13,056 nucleotides of DNA from an uncultured Lachnospiraceae bacterium (lineage in GTDB: Bacteria > Bacillota > Clostridia > Lachnospirales > Lachnospiraceae), in NCBI GenBank assembly GCA_910580005.1, contig CAJTXH010000084.1:1-13056 (forward strand), given 5' to 3'. The notes under the pieces are model-generated. The model was not told the origin of the DNA and ran no database searches. It saw only the letters and a list, made by a program, of their open reading frames with translations. The translations under genes and the position numbers were made by a program. Shown here piece by piece: positions 6,332 through 13,056 of this stretch; the stretch's first letter is position 1, and each line of letters begins with the position of its first letter.

Positions 6332-6997
6332 ATGGCAAAACGTATGACAAAAAAGGAGAGGGAACGTGTTGGCAGGATAATGCAGCTTCTTGATAATGAA
6401 TATGGTACAGAACATAGATGTTATTTAAACCATGACAGTGCATGGCAGCTTTTAATAGCAACAATTCTTAGTGCACAATGTACAGATGCAAGGGTAAATA
6501 TAGTTACAAAGGATTTATTTGTTAAATATCCAACTTTAGAGGCATTTGCAATTGCAAAACAGGAAGAGCTTGAAAAGGATATACGCTCTATTGGGTTTTA
6601 TAGAAACAAGGCAAAAAATATTATTGCGTGCACAAAAAGGCTTATTACGGAATTTAATTCAGAAGTACCAGAATCTATGTACGACCTTGTTTCGCTGGCA
6701 GGGGTCGGCAGAAAAACTGCCAATGTTATAAGGGGGAATGTTTTTAATAAACCTTCTATAGTTGTTGATACGCATGTTAAAAGAATATCTAAAAAACTTG
6801 GTTTTACAAAAGAAGAAGACCCAGAAAAAATAGAGTATGAGCTTATGAAAGTTCTGCCAAAAGACCACTGGATATTGTATAATATACATATTATCACACT
6901 GGGGCGCAGTATATGTACTGCAAGAAGCCCGCAATGTGAAATGTGTTTTCTTAAATATGAATGCCCATCATCGGGTTTTTATAAAAAGCCAGTATAA
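6332..6997 (+). CDS. nth: Endonuclease III (DNA glycosylase/AP lyase)
   Basis: Base-excision repair enzyme that removes oxidised pyrimidines from DNA and cleaves the strand at the abasic site. The 221-residue length is usual. The helix-hairpin-helix motif SLAGVGRKTANVI at residues 121-133 contains the catalytic lysine (Lys128), and the catalytic aspartate is Asp146 in VDTHVKR. The [4Fe-4S] loop is intact: Cys195, Cys202, Cys205 and Cys211 in a C-x6-C-x2-C-x5-C pattern. The N-terminal block WQLLIATILSAQCTDARVN also matches the family. The ATG follows a GAGG/TAGG-rich stretch. The gene stands on the plus strand, convergent with the 203-aa hypothetical, with about 85 bp of nearly pure A/T DNA between them. 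Confidence 0.97.
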   Translation: MAKRMTKKERERVGRIMQLLDNEYGTEHRCYLNHDSAWQLLIATILSAQCTDARVNIVTKDLFVKYPTLEAFAIAKQEELEKDIRSIGFYRNKAKNIIACTKRLITEFNSEVPESMYDLVSLAGVGRKTANVIRGNVFNKPSIVVDTHVKRISKKLGFTKEEDPEKIEYELMKVLPKDHWILYNIHIITLGRSICTARSPQCEMCFLKYECPSSGFYKKPV

Positions 6998-7080
6998 TAT
7001 AAATAATATAAACTAATAATAAATATAAGCTATATAAAATTATAGTAAATATAAAATATAATAAATAAAAGGAAATAATT

Positions 7081-7107
7081 TCCAGGAATATACCTAAAAT
7101 TCCTGGA
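7081..7107 (-). terminator. Hairpin at the 3' end of the 203-aa gene
   Basis: TCCAGGAAT (7081-7089) pairs perfectly with ATTCCTGGA (7099-7107) around a 9-nt loop. On the minus strand it overlaps the last codons and stop of the 203-aa gene and is followed by AAATTATTTCC and T-rich DNA, as expected of an intrinsic terminator for that gene. Confidence 0.5.
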
Positions 7108-7705
7108 CAAGTTTTTTAAGTTTTAAAACGATTGAATCTTTCATAAAGAAACTGCTGTTCTCTGCCTTATCAATAAGTGACTGTACTTTGCCAGGTTCAT
7201 TTTCTTCAAGGTAAATACTAGCGAGCGTAGTATATGTCCCTGTAATGTCACTTCCAATTGAGATAGCATATTCAAGAACCTGTTTTGCGCAATTTATATC
7301 ATGTTTCTGGCTGTAAAGGAAATTTCCCCATTTGTCAAGGCAGCGCAGGAGCTGTGAAAAATTCTGGTCATATTCTGAAAGTATATCAAGGTTGGCAGCA
7401 CCATATTCTAATTTAAGTTCTGTGTTAGTTATACCTGAAAGGTCAAGTATTTTCCTGGATAAAATGTCTTTTGCTTCATCCTGCAGCTTGGCTTCTTCTT
7501 CATTGTCCGTTGTTATAAATGGAAGGGCATTTTCAGGGACAACAAGATAATTAAGGCCTGATATATCTTTTTTGCGTGTAAGGTTTGCTTCGTGTTCCCG
7601 GCGTATAAATTCTTCCCTGGGATTATTTGTCTTATTATCCGCTTGTTTAGACTTGACGCGGAACCAGAATATGAATACAATAAAACATATAAATAAAACA
7701 GGCAT
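7094..7705 (-). CDS. Membrane-anchored hypothetical protein, 203 aa
   Basis: The protein begins directly with a hydrophobic segment (MPVLFICFIVFIFWF, residues 1-15) followed by basic residues (RVKSK). This predicts one N-terminal membrane anchor with the rest in the cytoplasm. A charged linker (about 20-50) includes NPREEFIRREHEANLTRKKD. The C-terminal third (about 115-200) is helical and may contain two degenerate tetratricopeptide-like units (FLYSQKHDINCAKQVLEYAI and TTLASIYLEENEPGKVQSLI). Such proteins often act as scaffolds, but no specific family was recognised. GAAAGGATGA provides a ribosome binding site. Its 5' end lies only 57 bp from the divergent 34-aa membrane protein gene, so their promoters must overlap. 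Confidence 0.65.
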   Translation of the reverse strand: MPVLFICFIVFIFWFRVKSKQADNKTNNPREEFIRREHEANLTRKKDISGLNYLVVPENALPFITTDNEEEAKLQDEAKDILSRKILDLSGITNTELKLEYGAANLDILSEYDQNFSQLLRCLDKWGNFLYSQKHDINCAKQVLEYAISIGSDITGTYTTLASIYLEENEPGKVQSLIDKAENSSFFMKDSIVLKLKKLVQEF

Positions 7706-7762
7706 ATTGTTATCATCCTTTCGTATGTTAAATTCTGCCAGTGGGATTGGAGGTAAAGTGCA

Positions 7763-7867
7763 GTGAACTTTTTCAGGAAGAAGAACCAGCGTAAAATTGC
7801 AGCAGCAATTTGTATTATTGTAATTATTGCAATGGTTGTGCCTATGGTACTTGGTTCAGTTTTGTAA
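7763..7867 (+). CDS. 34-aa single-span membrane miniprotein
   Basis: A GTG-started ORF encodes MNFFRKKNQRKIAAAICIIV followed by IIAMVVPMVLGSVL. It has a short basic N-terminus (residues 5-11) and one hydrophobic helix to the C-terminus, so the tail should sit in the membrane with the basic end inside. The start is fixed by an ideal Shine-Dalgarno, GGAGGT at 7749-7754, eight nt upstream. A strong stem-loop follows the stop by 7 nt. A dedicated ribosome binding site plus terminator marks this as a real short gene. The KKxxRKI...AMVVPMVL pattern recalls tiny conserved proteins of related clostridia, with unknown function. Confidence 0.65.
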   Translation: MNFFRKKNQRKIAAAICIIVIIAMVVPMVLGSVL

Positions 7868-7874
7868 AGGTGTT

Positions 7875-7905
7875 AAACCTGCATATATATTATGCAGGTT
7901 TTGTT
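7875..7905 (+). terminator. Intrinsic terminator after the 34-aa gene
   Basis: AAACCTGCATA (7875-7885) pairs perfectly with TATGCAGGTTT (7891-7901) around a 5-nt loop, followed by TTGTT. This is an 11-bp stem directly after the small membrane protein gene. Confidence 0.75.
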
Positions 7906-7967
7906 ATGCTGTAATTAAGTTATACATAATATACGAAAAAAAGTCAAATGTTTTAATAAATTTTGGC

Positions 7968-7995
7968 TTGTATAATTACTCATATGTGATAAAAT
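7968..7995 (+). promoter_or_regulatory. Possible promoter of the VanW-AIRS genes
   Basis: TTGTAT (7968-7973) and TAAAAT (7990-7995) are spaced by 16 bp, with TGTGA just before the -10. It would give a 5' leader of about 65 nt before the VanW gene. An alternative -10, TATAAT at 7971-7976, has no good -35. Confidence 0.35.
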
Positions 7996-8067
7996 AGACA
8001 AAGTAGTTGTTTTTTGAAAATTAAGTACATTAAAGATTAAAAATTAGCAAAGGTTCAGGTGGATATT

Positions 8068-9705
8068 ATGGGAGGAAAAAATAAGCTATTAACAGTAATA
8101 TTTATTATTGGCGGTATTGTTATAATTGGTGTTGCTGCTGCAATAAACATTATGTCAAAGACAGGTGCCACTGATGATAATGTTATGTGCCAGGGAGTAC
8201 AGATTGACGGTGTTGATGTAGGAGGAATGACAGAAGAAGAGGCAGAAGAAGCTATTAATAAACATATTGAAGATACAGTAAACCGTCCTGTTACTGTAAT
8301 TATAAATGACAACACTGTTGAAACTACATTTGCAGAGCTTGGTTTTGCAAGTGATGGTGATACCCATGTTGCAGAAGCATTTAAGGAAGGAAAGCCTGAC
8401 GGTTTTATGGAGCGTATATTTGGCTCAGCATCAAAAAATGATAAGGAGTATAATTTAAGTTATACTTTGGATAAAGATGCCATACAGAAGTTTGTAGAGG
8501 AGAAGTGTACAGTTTTTGATGTAAGGGCAAAAAATTCAAGGCTTAAATACAGGAAGAATGGAAAATTTAAGGCTACAAGAGACCGCACAGGGATAAAACT
8601 ACAGGTTTCTGAAACTGTTGATAAGATTATAGGTGCAATAGAAGGTAATTTAACAGATGAGTCTGTTGAGGTTGAAGCTGTTGTCAAAACTACAGAGCCT
8701 AAGTATACACGTGAGGTTATGTCCAGGTGCAGGGATATGATAGGGTCTTATTCTACAACGTTTTCTACATCAACAGCAGCACGTGCCAATAATATACAAA
8801 CAGCAGCAAAATATATTAATGGCACAATACTTTATCCTGGAAAGGTGTTTTCTACCACTAAAGTCATAAAAGACCGTACAGAGGAAAATGGTTACCAGTC
8901 TGCACCAGAGTATTCAAGTGGAAAGGTGATTGATGGTATTGGAGGCGGCGTGTGCCAGGTTTCTACTACTCTTTATAATGCTGTGCTTAATGCAGAGCTT
9001 GAAGTGGTTGAGCGTTCACCACATTCAATGGTGGTTGCATATGTGGCAGTATCAAGGGATGCTGCTATTTCAGGCACTTATAAGGATTTTAAGTTTAAAA
9101 ATAATACAGATGTGCCAATATATATATGGGCAGATGCATCAGGTGGCACTTTAAGTTTTAAAATATATGGTGAAGAAACAAGACCGGAGAACCGCAAAAT
9201 AGAATTTGAGCCGGAAATATTAGAAACAATCCAGCCAGGTGCTGATATTATTACAGAAGATAAGAGCCTGCCATCTTCTTACAGGGCAGTTACACAGTCT
9301 GCACATGTAGGTTACAGGGCGAAACTCTGGAAGGTAATTTATATAAATGGCAAGGAGAAAGAAAGAAAGGAACTTAACACGAGTACGTATAATGCAGAAC
9401 CGCAGTATGTAACTGTAGGAAACCGGGGGAATTTACAGACAGCAAAGCCATCGGGGAAACCAGAAGCTTCAGAAGAGCCAGAAGAAACAGCAAGACCGGA
9501 AGCAACTAAGAAGCCACAGGTGACTAAGAAGCCGCAGGTGACTAAAAGGCCTCAGCCTGACAAAAAACCAGAAGCAACTAAAAAGCCACGGGTGACTAAA
9601 AAGCCGGAAGTGACTAAAAAGCCAAAGGTAACAAAGAAACCAGAAGTTACAGAAGCGCCACAAGATATGGAGCTGCCAGAAGAAACAGATAATCTGGAGG
9701 AATAG
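8068..9705 (+). CDS. VanW family wall-associated protein with G5 domain and Lys-Pro repeat tail
   Basis: A 545-residue exported protein anchored by an N-terminal span (residues 7-27). Residues about 45-160 resemble the peptidoglycan-binding PGBD_4 region that precedes VanW (GVQIDGVDVGGMTEEEAEEA). The VanW domain covers about 215-370, with its hallmark GGGVCQVSTTLYNAVL at 292-307. A G5-like domain follows (about 376-452, ending KVIYINGKEKERKELNTSTY). The last 90 residues are a disordered tail of KPxVTK hexapeptides. VanW proteins accompany some vancomycin-resistance clusters but are widespread in Clostridia without vanA/B genes, so resistance should not be assumed; a wall-remodelling role is likely. 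ATG 8068 is preferred over GTG 8059 because AGGTGG at 8057-8062 is placed for the former. The stop lies 1 nt before the next start. Confidence 0.9.
   Translation: MGGKNKLLTVIFIIGGIVIIGVAAAINIMSKTGATDDNVMCQGVQIDGVDVGGMTEEEAEEAINKHIEDTVNRPVTVIINDNTVETTFAELGFASDGDTHVAEAFKEGKPDGFMERIFGSASKNDKEYNLSYTLDKDAIQKFVEEKCTVFDVRAKNSRLKYRKNGKFKATRDRTGIKLQVSETVDKIIGAIEGNLTDESVEVEAVVKTTEPKYTREVMSRCRDMIGSYSTTFSTSTAARANNIQTAAKYINGTILYPGKVFSTTKVIKDRTEENGYQSAPEYSSGKVIDGIGGGVCQVSTTLYNAVLNAELEVVERSPHSMVVAYVAVSRDAAISGTYKDFKFKNNTDVPIYIWADASGGTLSFKIYGEETRPENRKIEFEPEILETIQPGADIITEDKSLPSSYRAVTQSAHVGYRAKLWKVIYINGKEKERKELNTSTYNAEPQYVTVGNRGNLQTAKPSGKPEASEEPEETARPEATKKPQVTKKPQVTKRPQPDKKPEATKKPRVTKKPEVTKKPKVTKKPEVTEAPQDMELPEETDNLEE
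9493..9654 (+). repeat. Nine 18-bp coding repeats (KPxVTK hexapeptides)
   Basis: Nine consecutive 18-nt units encode RPEATK, KPQVTK twice, RPQPDK, KPEATK, KPRVTK, KPEVTK, KPKVTK and KPEVTE. The core is (K/R)P-x-V-T-K. The DNA units share gtgactaaaaagcc-like cores and vary mostly at the fourth codon. Copy number could change by slippage without breaking the frame. Confidence 0.85.
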
Positions 9706-9706
9706 T

Positions 9707-10690
9707 ATGGATATTGGTAAAGTTCCTGAAAATATACTGAAAAGGTCTGTTTTTAAATATATACGCCACCACAGAAAAGAGGTGGTTGTACATCCGGGGA
9801 TAGGTGAGGACTGCTGTGCAGTGGAAGCTGGAAGTGGTGAAATAATGGTATTTTCCACAGACCCTGTTACAGGCGCAGAAAAGGGTGCAGGCAGGATTGC
9901 TGTCCATATTAATGTTAATGACATAGCTTCAAGCGGTGCAGAGCCTGTAGGCATACTTGCCAGCATTATAATGCCGCCAGATGCCAGTGAGGAATCTTTA
10001 AAAGAGATAATGAAGGAAATAGGCCAGGCATGTGATGAACTTGGAATAGAGGTAATGGGAGGGCATACAGAAGTTTCAGATATTGTAAAAAGGACTGTTA
10101 TAAATATAACATGTGCCGGGAAAGTACAAAAAGAGCGTTTTATACCAGCAGGAGGCCTTTCTGAAGGTGATGATATTGTTATGACAAAATGGACAGGCCT
10201 TGAAGGGACTTCTATTATTGCGGAAAGCAAGCCGGAAATCCTGCAGGAAACATTGCCAAAAACACTTATAGAAACGGCGGTATCATTTAAAGAATTCCTT
10301 TCCATTGTGCCAGAAGCCAGGATAGCAGCAGCGAATGGTGCTACTGCAATGCATGATGTTACGGAGGGTGGGATATTCGGGGCACTATGGGAGATTGGGA
10401 AAGCTTCAGGAACAGGGATAACCGCAGATTTGCATAAAATCCCTATAAGGCAGGAAACCATTGAAGTATGTGAGGTATTTGGCATAAACCCATATATGTT
10501 AATTTCGAGCGGAAGCCTTCTGATAGGCTGCCGTGATGGAAACCAGCTTGCAGAAGAACTTTCAAGGAATGGCATACCAGCAGCAGTTATTGGGAAGGCA
10601 GTAAAAGGCAATGCCAGGATTATTGTAAATGGTGCTGAAACGAGGTATCTTGGGCCAGCAGTAAGTGATGAATTGTATAAAGTAATATAG
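9707..10690 (+). CDS. AIR synthase-related protein (HypE/ThiL superfamily)
   Basis: A 327-residue ATP-dependent enzyme of the PurM/SelD/HypE/ThiL fold. The N-terminal ATP-binding half shows GIGEDCCAV (31-39), STDPVTG (50-56), NVNDIASSGAEPVG (69-82) and MGGHTEV (117-123), whose acidic residues bind Mg-ATP in the superfamily. The C-terminal half carries AMHDVTEGGIFGALWEI (about 213-229), also typical. The motifs group it with HypE-like 'AIR synthase' proteins of clostridia rather than true PurM, and no hydrogenase maturation genes are nearby, so the substrate is unknown. Translation is probably coupled to the VanW gene: there is one base between stop and ATG, and the ribosome binding site GGAGG lies inside the VanW end. 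No frameshift is seen. SelD is disfavoured because the N-terminal Cys/Sec-Lys motif is absent. Confidence 0.85.
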   Translation: MDIGKVPENILKRSVFKYIRHHRKEVVVHPGIGEDCCAVEAGSGEIMVFSTDPVTGAEKGAGRIAVHINVNDIASSGAEPVGILASIIMPPDASEESLKEIMKEIGQACDELGIEVMGGHTEVSDIVKRTVINITCAGKVQKERFIPAGGLSEGDDIVMTKWTGLEGTSIIAESKPEILQETLPKTLIETAVSFKEFLSIVPEARIAAANGATAMHDVTEGGIFGALWEIGKASGTGITADLHKIPIRQETIEVCEVFGINPYMLISSGSLLIGCRDGNQLAEELSRNGIPAAVIGKAVKGNARIIVNGAETRYLGPAVSDELYKVI

Positions 10691-10737
10691 TTTATAAATC
10701 AGCATAGTTAATGTTAAAGATGTATAGATTATCCTTG

Positions 10738-10773
10738 TGTTACTATAAAATGCCAAAGCGATGAATAGTAACA
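10738..10773. promoter_or_regulatory. 9-bp inverted repeat ahead of the Lrp-like gene
   Basis: TGTTACTAT (10738-10746) and ATAGTAACA (10765-10773) form a perfect inverted repeat with an 18-nt spacer, 32 bp before the Lrp-type ATG. It could be an operator for autoregulation or a weak hairpin after the AIR-synthase gene. The right arm belongs to an 11-mer (TGAATAGTAAC) that recurs inverted near the window end. Confidence 0.35.
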
Positions 10774-10804
10774 GCATCTAAATAAAGAAAGCCGGGGAAT
10801 ATTT

Positions 10805-11290
10805 ATGAAGAAAGAAATTCTTGATATAATTAGTAAAAACAGCCGTTATTCAACAGAAGACCTTGCGGCTATGACAGGGGCAGATAAGGAAACTGTAGAA
10901 CGTGAAATAAAGGAAATGGAAGATGATAAAATTATCTGTGGATATCCTGCGCTTATTAACTGGGATAACACAAGCCATGAAAGGGTTACAGCACTGATTG
11001 AGGTTAATGTTACACCACAGCGTGACATGGGCTTTAATAAGGTTGCAGAGCGTATATATAAGTTTGAAGAAGTAGAAAGCGTTTACCTTATGTCAGGAGG
11101 TTTTGACCTTACTGTGCTGATACAAGGAAAAAGTATGAAAGAGGTTGCAAGGTTTGTTTCAGAGAAACTTTCAGCTCTTGAGTATGTTAATAGCACAGCA
11201 ACATATTTTGTATTAAAGAAGTATAAAGAGCATGGAATAGTAATAGAAGAAGAGCATGATGGCAAAGAAAGGATGTTGGTTACACCATGA
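10805..11290 (+). CDS. Lrp/AsnC family transcriptional regulator
   Basis: A 161-residue DNA-binding regulator responding to an amino acid or related metabolite. The N-terminal winged helix-turn-helix (about 1-48) reads ILDIISKNSRYSTEDLAAMT with a recognition helix near 28-38. The C-terminal RAM domain (about 62-138) has alternating strands and helices, with the effector-binding loop SGGFDLTV at 97-104. The length is typical. GGGG at about 8 nt upstream serves as ribosome binding site. The stop codon overlaps the aminotransferase start in ATGA, so the two are translationally coupled and the regulator probably senses a substrate or product of that enzyme. It may also control its own promoter through the inverted repeat just upstream; that is inference. 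Confidence 0.93.
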   Translation: MKKEILDIISKNSRYSTEDLAAMTGADKETVEREIKEMEDDKIICGYPALINWDNTSHERVTALIEVNVTPQRDMGFNKVAERIYKFEEVESVYLMSGGFDLTVLIQGKSMKEVARFVSEKLSALEYVNSTATYFVLKKYKEHGIVIEEEHDGKERMLVTP

Positions 11291-12447
11291 GAAACCCATT
11301 GTCAGAGAAAGTGACTGGAATTAAACCTTCCGGCATAAGGAAGTTTTTTGACATAGTAAGTGAAATGAAAGATGCAATTTCACTTGGTGTTGGAGAGCCT
11401 GATTTTGATACACCCTGGCATATAAGGGAAGAGGGCATTTATTCGCTTGAAAGGGGAAGGACTTATTATACTTCAAATGCAGGTCTTAAAGAACTGAAAG
11501 AAGAGATAGCAGCATACCAGGCAAGGCGTTTTGGGCTGGATTATAACCCACAAGGGGAAATATATGTGACAGTTGGCGGAAGTGAAGCTATAGATGGTGC
11601 ACTCCGTGCAATGCTTAATGAAGGGGATGAGGTAATAATACCACAGCCAAGTTATGTTTCTTATGAGCCTTGTGTAGTCCTTGCAGATGGTGTGCCTGTA
11701 ATTACAGAGTTAAAAGAAGAGGATGAGTTTAAGCTTAAAAAGGAACAGCTTGAAAAAGTGGTAACAGATAAGACTAAAATCCTTATACTTCCATTTCCTA
11801 ATAATCCTACAGGTGCAATAATGACAGAACAAGATTTGAGAGGTATTGCAGAAGTAGTTTTAGAGCATGATTTATTTGTTATTTCAGATGAAATATACTC
11901 TGAACTTACATATGGCAGCCGCCATGTTTCAATAGCATCATTTCCAGGCATGAAAGAAAGGACTATTGTTATTAATGGCTTTTCAAAGTCATATGCAATG
12001 ACAGGATGGCGTCTGGGATATGCCTGTGGGCCAAAGGTTATATTAGACCAAATGCTTAAGATACACCAGTTTGCCATAATGTGTGCACCTACAACAAGCC
12101 AGTATGCGGCAGTAGAGGCATTGCGCAATGGTGATGATGGCGTAGAGCATATGCGCAATGAATATGACAGGCGCAGGAAATTTCTTATAAAAGCATTGCA
12201 TGATATGGGAATGGAATGTTTTGAGCCGTTTGGTGCATTTTATGTATTTCCATGTATTAAGGAATACGGCATGGGTTCAGATGAATTTGCAGAATCACTG
12301 CTTGCAGAAGAGAAGCTTGCAGTAGTGCCAGGCACAGCGTTTGGTGAATGTGGTGAAGGTTTTATAAGAATATCTTATGCGTATTCAATAGAAGATTTAA
12401 AAAATGCGTTAGAGCGTTTGGAAAGGTTTATTAACAGGCATAAGTAA
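11287..12447 (+). CDS. Class I/II pyridoxal-phosphate aminotransferase
   Basis: A 386-residue cytosolic PLP enzyme of fold type I (aspartate/aromatic aminotransferase-like, subgroup Ig). The PLP lysine is Lys234 in GFSKSYAMTGWRLGY. Asn173 of NNPTGA, Asp201 and Tyr204 of SDEIY bind the cofactor, and Arg361 in FIRISY should bind the substrate carboxylate. The N-terminal block ISLGVGEPDFDTPWHI and TYYTSNAGLKELKEEIA also match. Substrate specificity cannot be read reliably; annotations of close relatives vary among aspartate, aromatic and methionine-related transaminases. It starts within the stop of the Lrp-like gene (4-nt overlap), and TrmL follows after 29 bp, so the three form one transcription unit. 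No anomaly seen. Confidence 0.93.
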   Translation: MRNPLSEKVTGIKPSGIRKFFDIVSEMKDAISLGVGEPDFDTPWHIREEGIYSLERGRTYYTSNAGLKELKEEIAAYQARRFGLDYNPQGEIYVTVGGSEAIDGALRAMLNEGDEVIIPQPSYVSYEPCVVLADGVPVITELKEEDEFKLKKEQLEKVVTDKTKILILPFPNNPTGAIMTEQDLRGIAEVVLEHDLFVISDEIYSELTYGSRHVSIASFPGMKERTIVINGFSKSYAMTGWRLGYACGPKVILDQMLKIHQFAIMCAPTTSQYAAVEALRNGDDGVEHMRNEYDRRRKFLIKALHDMGMECFEPFGAFYVFPCIKEYGMGSDEFAESLLAEEKLAVVPGTAFGECGEGFIRISYAYSIEDLKNALERLERFINRHK

Positions 12448-12476
12448 TTTCTGGCTGTGCCTGTCCAGGGGAAATT

Positions 12477-12977
12477 ATGTTTAATATAGTGCTTCTTGAA
12501 CCTGAGATGCCAGCCAATACAGGCAATATAGGGCGTACATGCTGTGCCACGGGCACTAAGCTTCATCTTATAGAGCCAATGGGTTTCAGGGTTAATGACA
12601 AGATGGTTAAAAGGGCGGGGCTTGATTACTGGAATGACTTGGATGTACAGATATATAGCTGCTATAGTGATTTTCTTGATAAGAACCCGGCGGCAGCAGA
12701 AAAGATGTATATGGCAACTACTAAGTCAAAGCAGGACTATACAGAGGTAAATTATGAACCTGGCAGTTATATAATGTTTGGCAAGGAAAGTGCAGGGATT
12801 CCAGAGGAGATACTTGTAAATTCAAAGGAAACCGCAATAAGGATTCCTATGAACAGGAATATACGTTCCCTAAATCTTTCAAATTCAGTTGCCATAATTT
12901 TATATGAGGCACTCAGGCAGAATAAGTTTAATGGAATGCAGATGGAAGGGAAACTTCACCGGCTGGACTGGAATTAG
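12477..12977 (+). CDS. trmL: tRNA (cytidine/uridine-34-2'-O)-methyltransferase
   Basis: SPOUT-class methyltransferase that uses S-adenosylmethionine to 2'-O-methylate the wobble base of tRNA-Leu. The 166-residue length is right for TrmL, a minimal SPOUT protein with no extra RNA-binding domain. Motif 1 is PANTGNIGRTC (12-22), motif 2 MFGKESAGIP (100-109), and motif 3 IPMNRNIRSLNLSNSVAIIL (124-143) forms the trefoil knot and cofactor pocket. The N-terminal MFNIVLLEPEMPANTGNIGR is nearly diagnostic. AGGGGAA precedes the ATG. It is the last gene of the right-hand cluster; the 79 bases after it carry no further gene. Confidence 0.95.
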   Translation: MFNIVLLEPEMPANTGNIGRTCCATGTKLHLIEPMGFRVNDKMVKRAGLDYWNDLDVQIYSCYSDFLDKNPAAAEKMYMATTKSKQDYTEVNYEPGSYIMFGKESAGIPEEILVNSKETAIRIPMNRNIRSLNLSNSVAIILYEALRQNKFNGMQMEGKLHRLDWN

Positions 12978-13056
12978 TTTTAGTTCAGGAAAAAGTAAAT
13001 ATTTAGTTACTATTCACAGTCAATTAAATTCGAGGATTTTTGACACGTTTTTTTCG

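Noticed and set aside
8068..9705. VanW gene as a vancomycin-resistance marker
   Set aside because: No vanA/B-type ligase, vanH, vanX or VanRS genes are present, and VanW proteins with G5 domains are common in clostridia without resistance.
9469..10611. A 380-codon open frame on the minus strand
   Set aside because: It lies opposite the VanW tail and the AIR-synthase gene. Its repeated Phe/Leu/Trp-rich stretch (FSHLWLFSC-like) is simply the complement of the Lys-Pro repeats, and the plus-strand genes have clear motifs.
11661..12158. A 165-codon minus-strand frame
   Set aside because: It is antisense to the aminotransferase, which has all catalytic residues, and has no ribosome binding site or recognisable domain.
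13000..13056. Possible promoter or repeat at the right edge
   Set aside because: AT-rich with a few suggestive strings, but the window ends before anything downstream can support a call.

Overview
The window looks like chromosomal DNA from a low-GC Gram-positive anaerobe, most probably a Lachnospiraceae-type Clostridium. The evidence is AT-rich intergenic DNA, frequent ATA, AGA and AGG codons, strong AGGAGG-type ribosome binding sites, and gene content typical of that group: a VanW/G5 wall protein, an AIR-synthase-like protein, an Lrp-like regulator, a BspA-type leucine-rich repeat surface protein and several small conserved hypotheticals. No rRNA, tRNA or CRISPR array was seen.

The left part (1-5050) is a mosaic of acquired and decaying DNA. 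It opens with the minus-strand remnant of an ISAs1-family transposase. An MFS drug-efflux gene of the macrolide-efflux type follows. It has an extended -10 promoter, a 26-codon leader peptide with a perfect Shine-Dalgarno sequence, and a set of competing hairpins, the last of which can bury the efflux gene's own ribosome binding site; this looks like translational attenuation. After a nested palindrome comes a secreted leucine-rich repeat protein broken by three +1 frameshifts, each at a simple-sequence repeat (T8, G6 and three GATA copies). Its 3' end is cut and joined to a scrap of a Hanks-type Ser/Thr kinase on the opposite strand. That scrap abuts the truncated 3' end of an unusual receiver-LytTR-FHA response regulator. 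The three pieces look like what is left of a signalling and surface-protein locus after deletions.

The middle (5050-7900) has an AT-rich spacer of about 540 bp, two small hypothetical proteins, endonuclease III (nth), a convergent membrane-anchored hypothetical protein with a possible repeat-like C-terminus, and a 34-residue single-span membrane protein with its own terminator.

The right part (8068-12977) is intact and runs on the plus strand. It encodes a VanW/G5 wall-associated protein with a lysine-proline repeat tail, an AIR-synthase/HypE/ThiL-superfamily protein translationally coupled to it, an Lrp/AsnC-type regulator overlapping a class I aminotransferase by 4 nt, and the tRNA wobble methyltransferase TrmL. 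Lrp and the aminotransferase are very probably a functional pair in amino acid metabolism. The other genes appear to be housekeeping neighbours.
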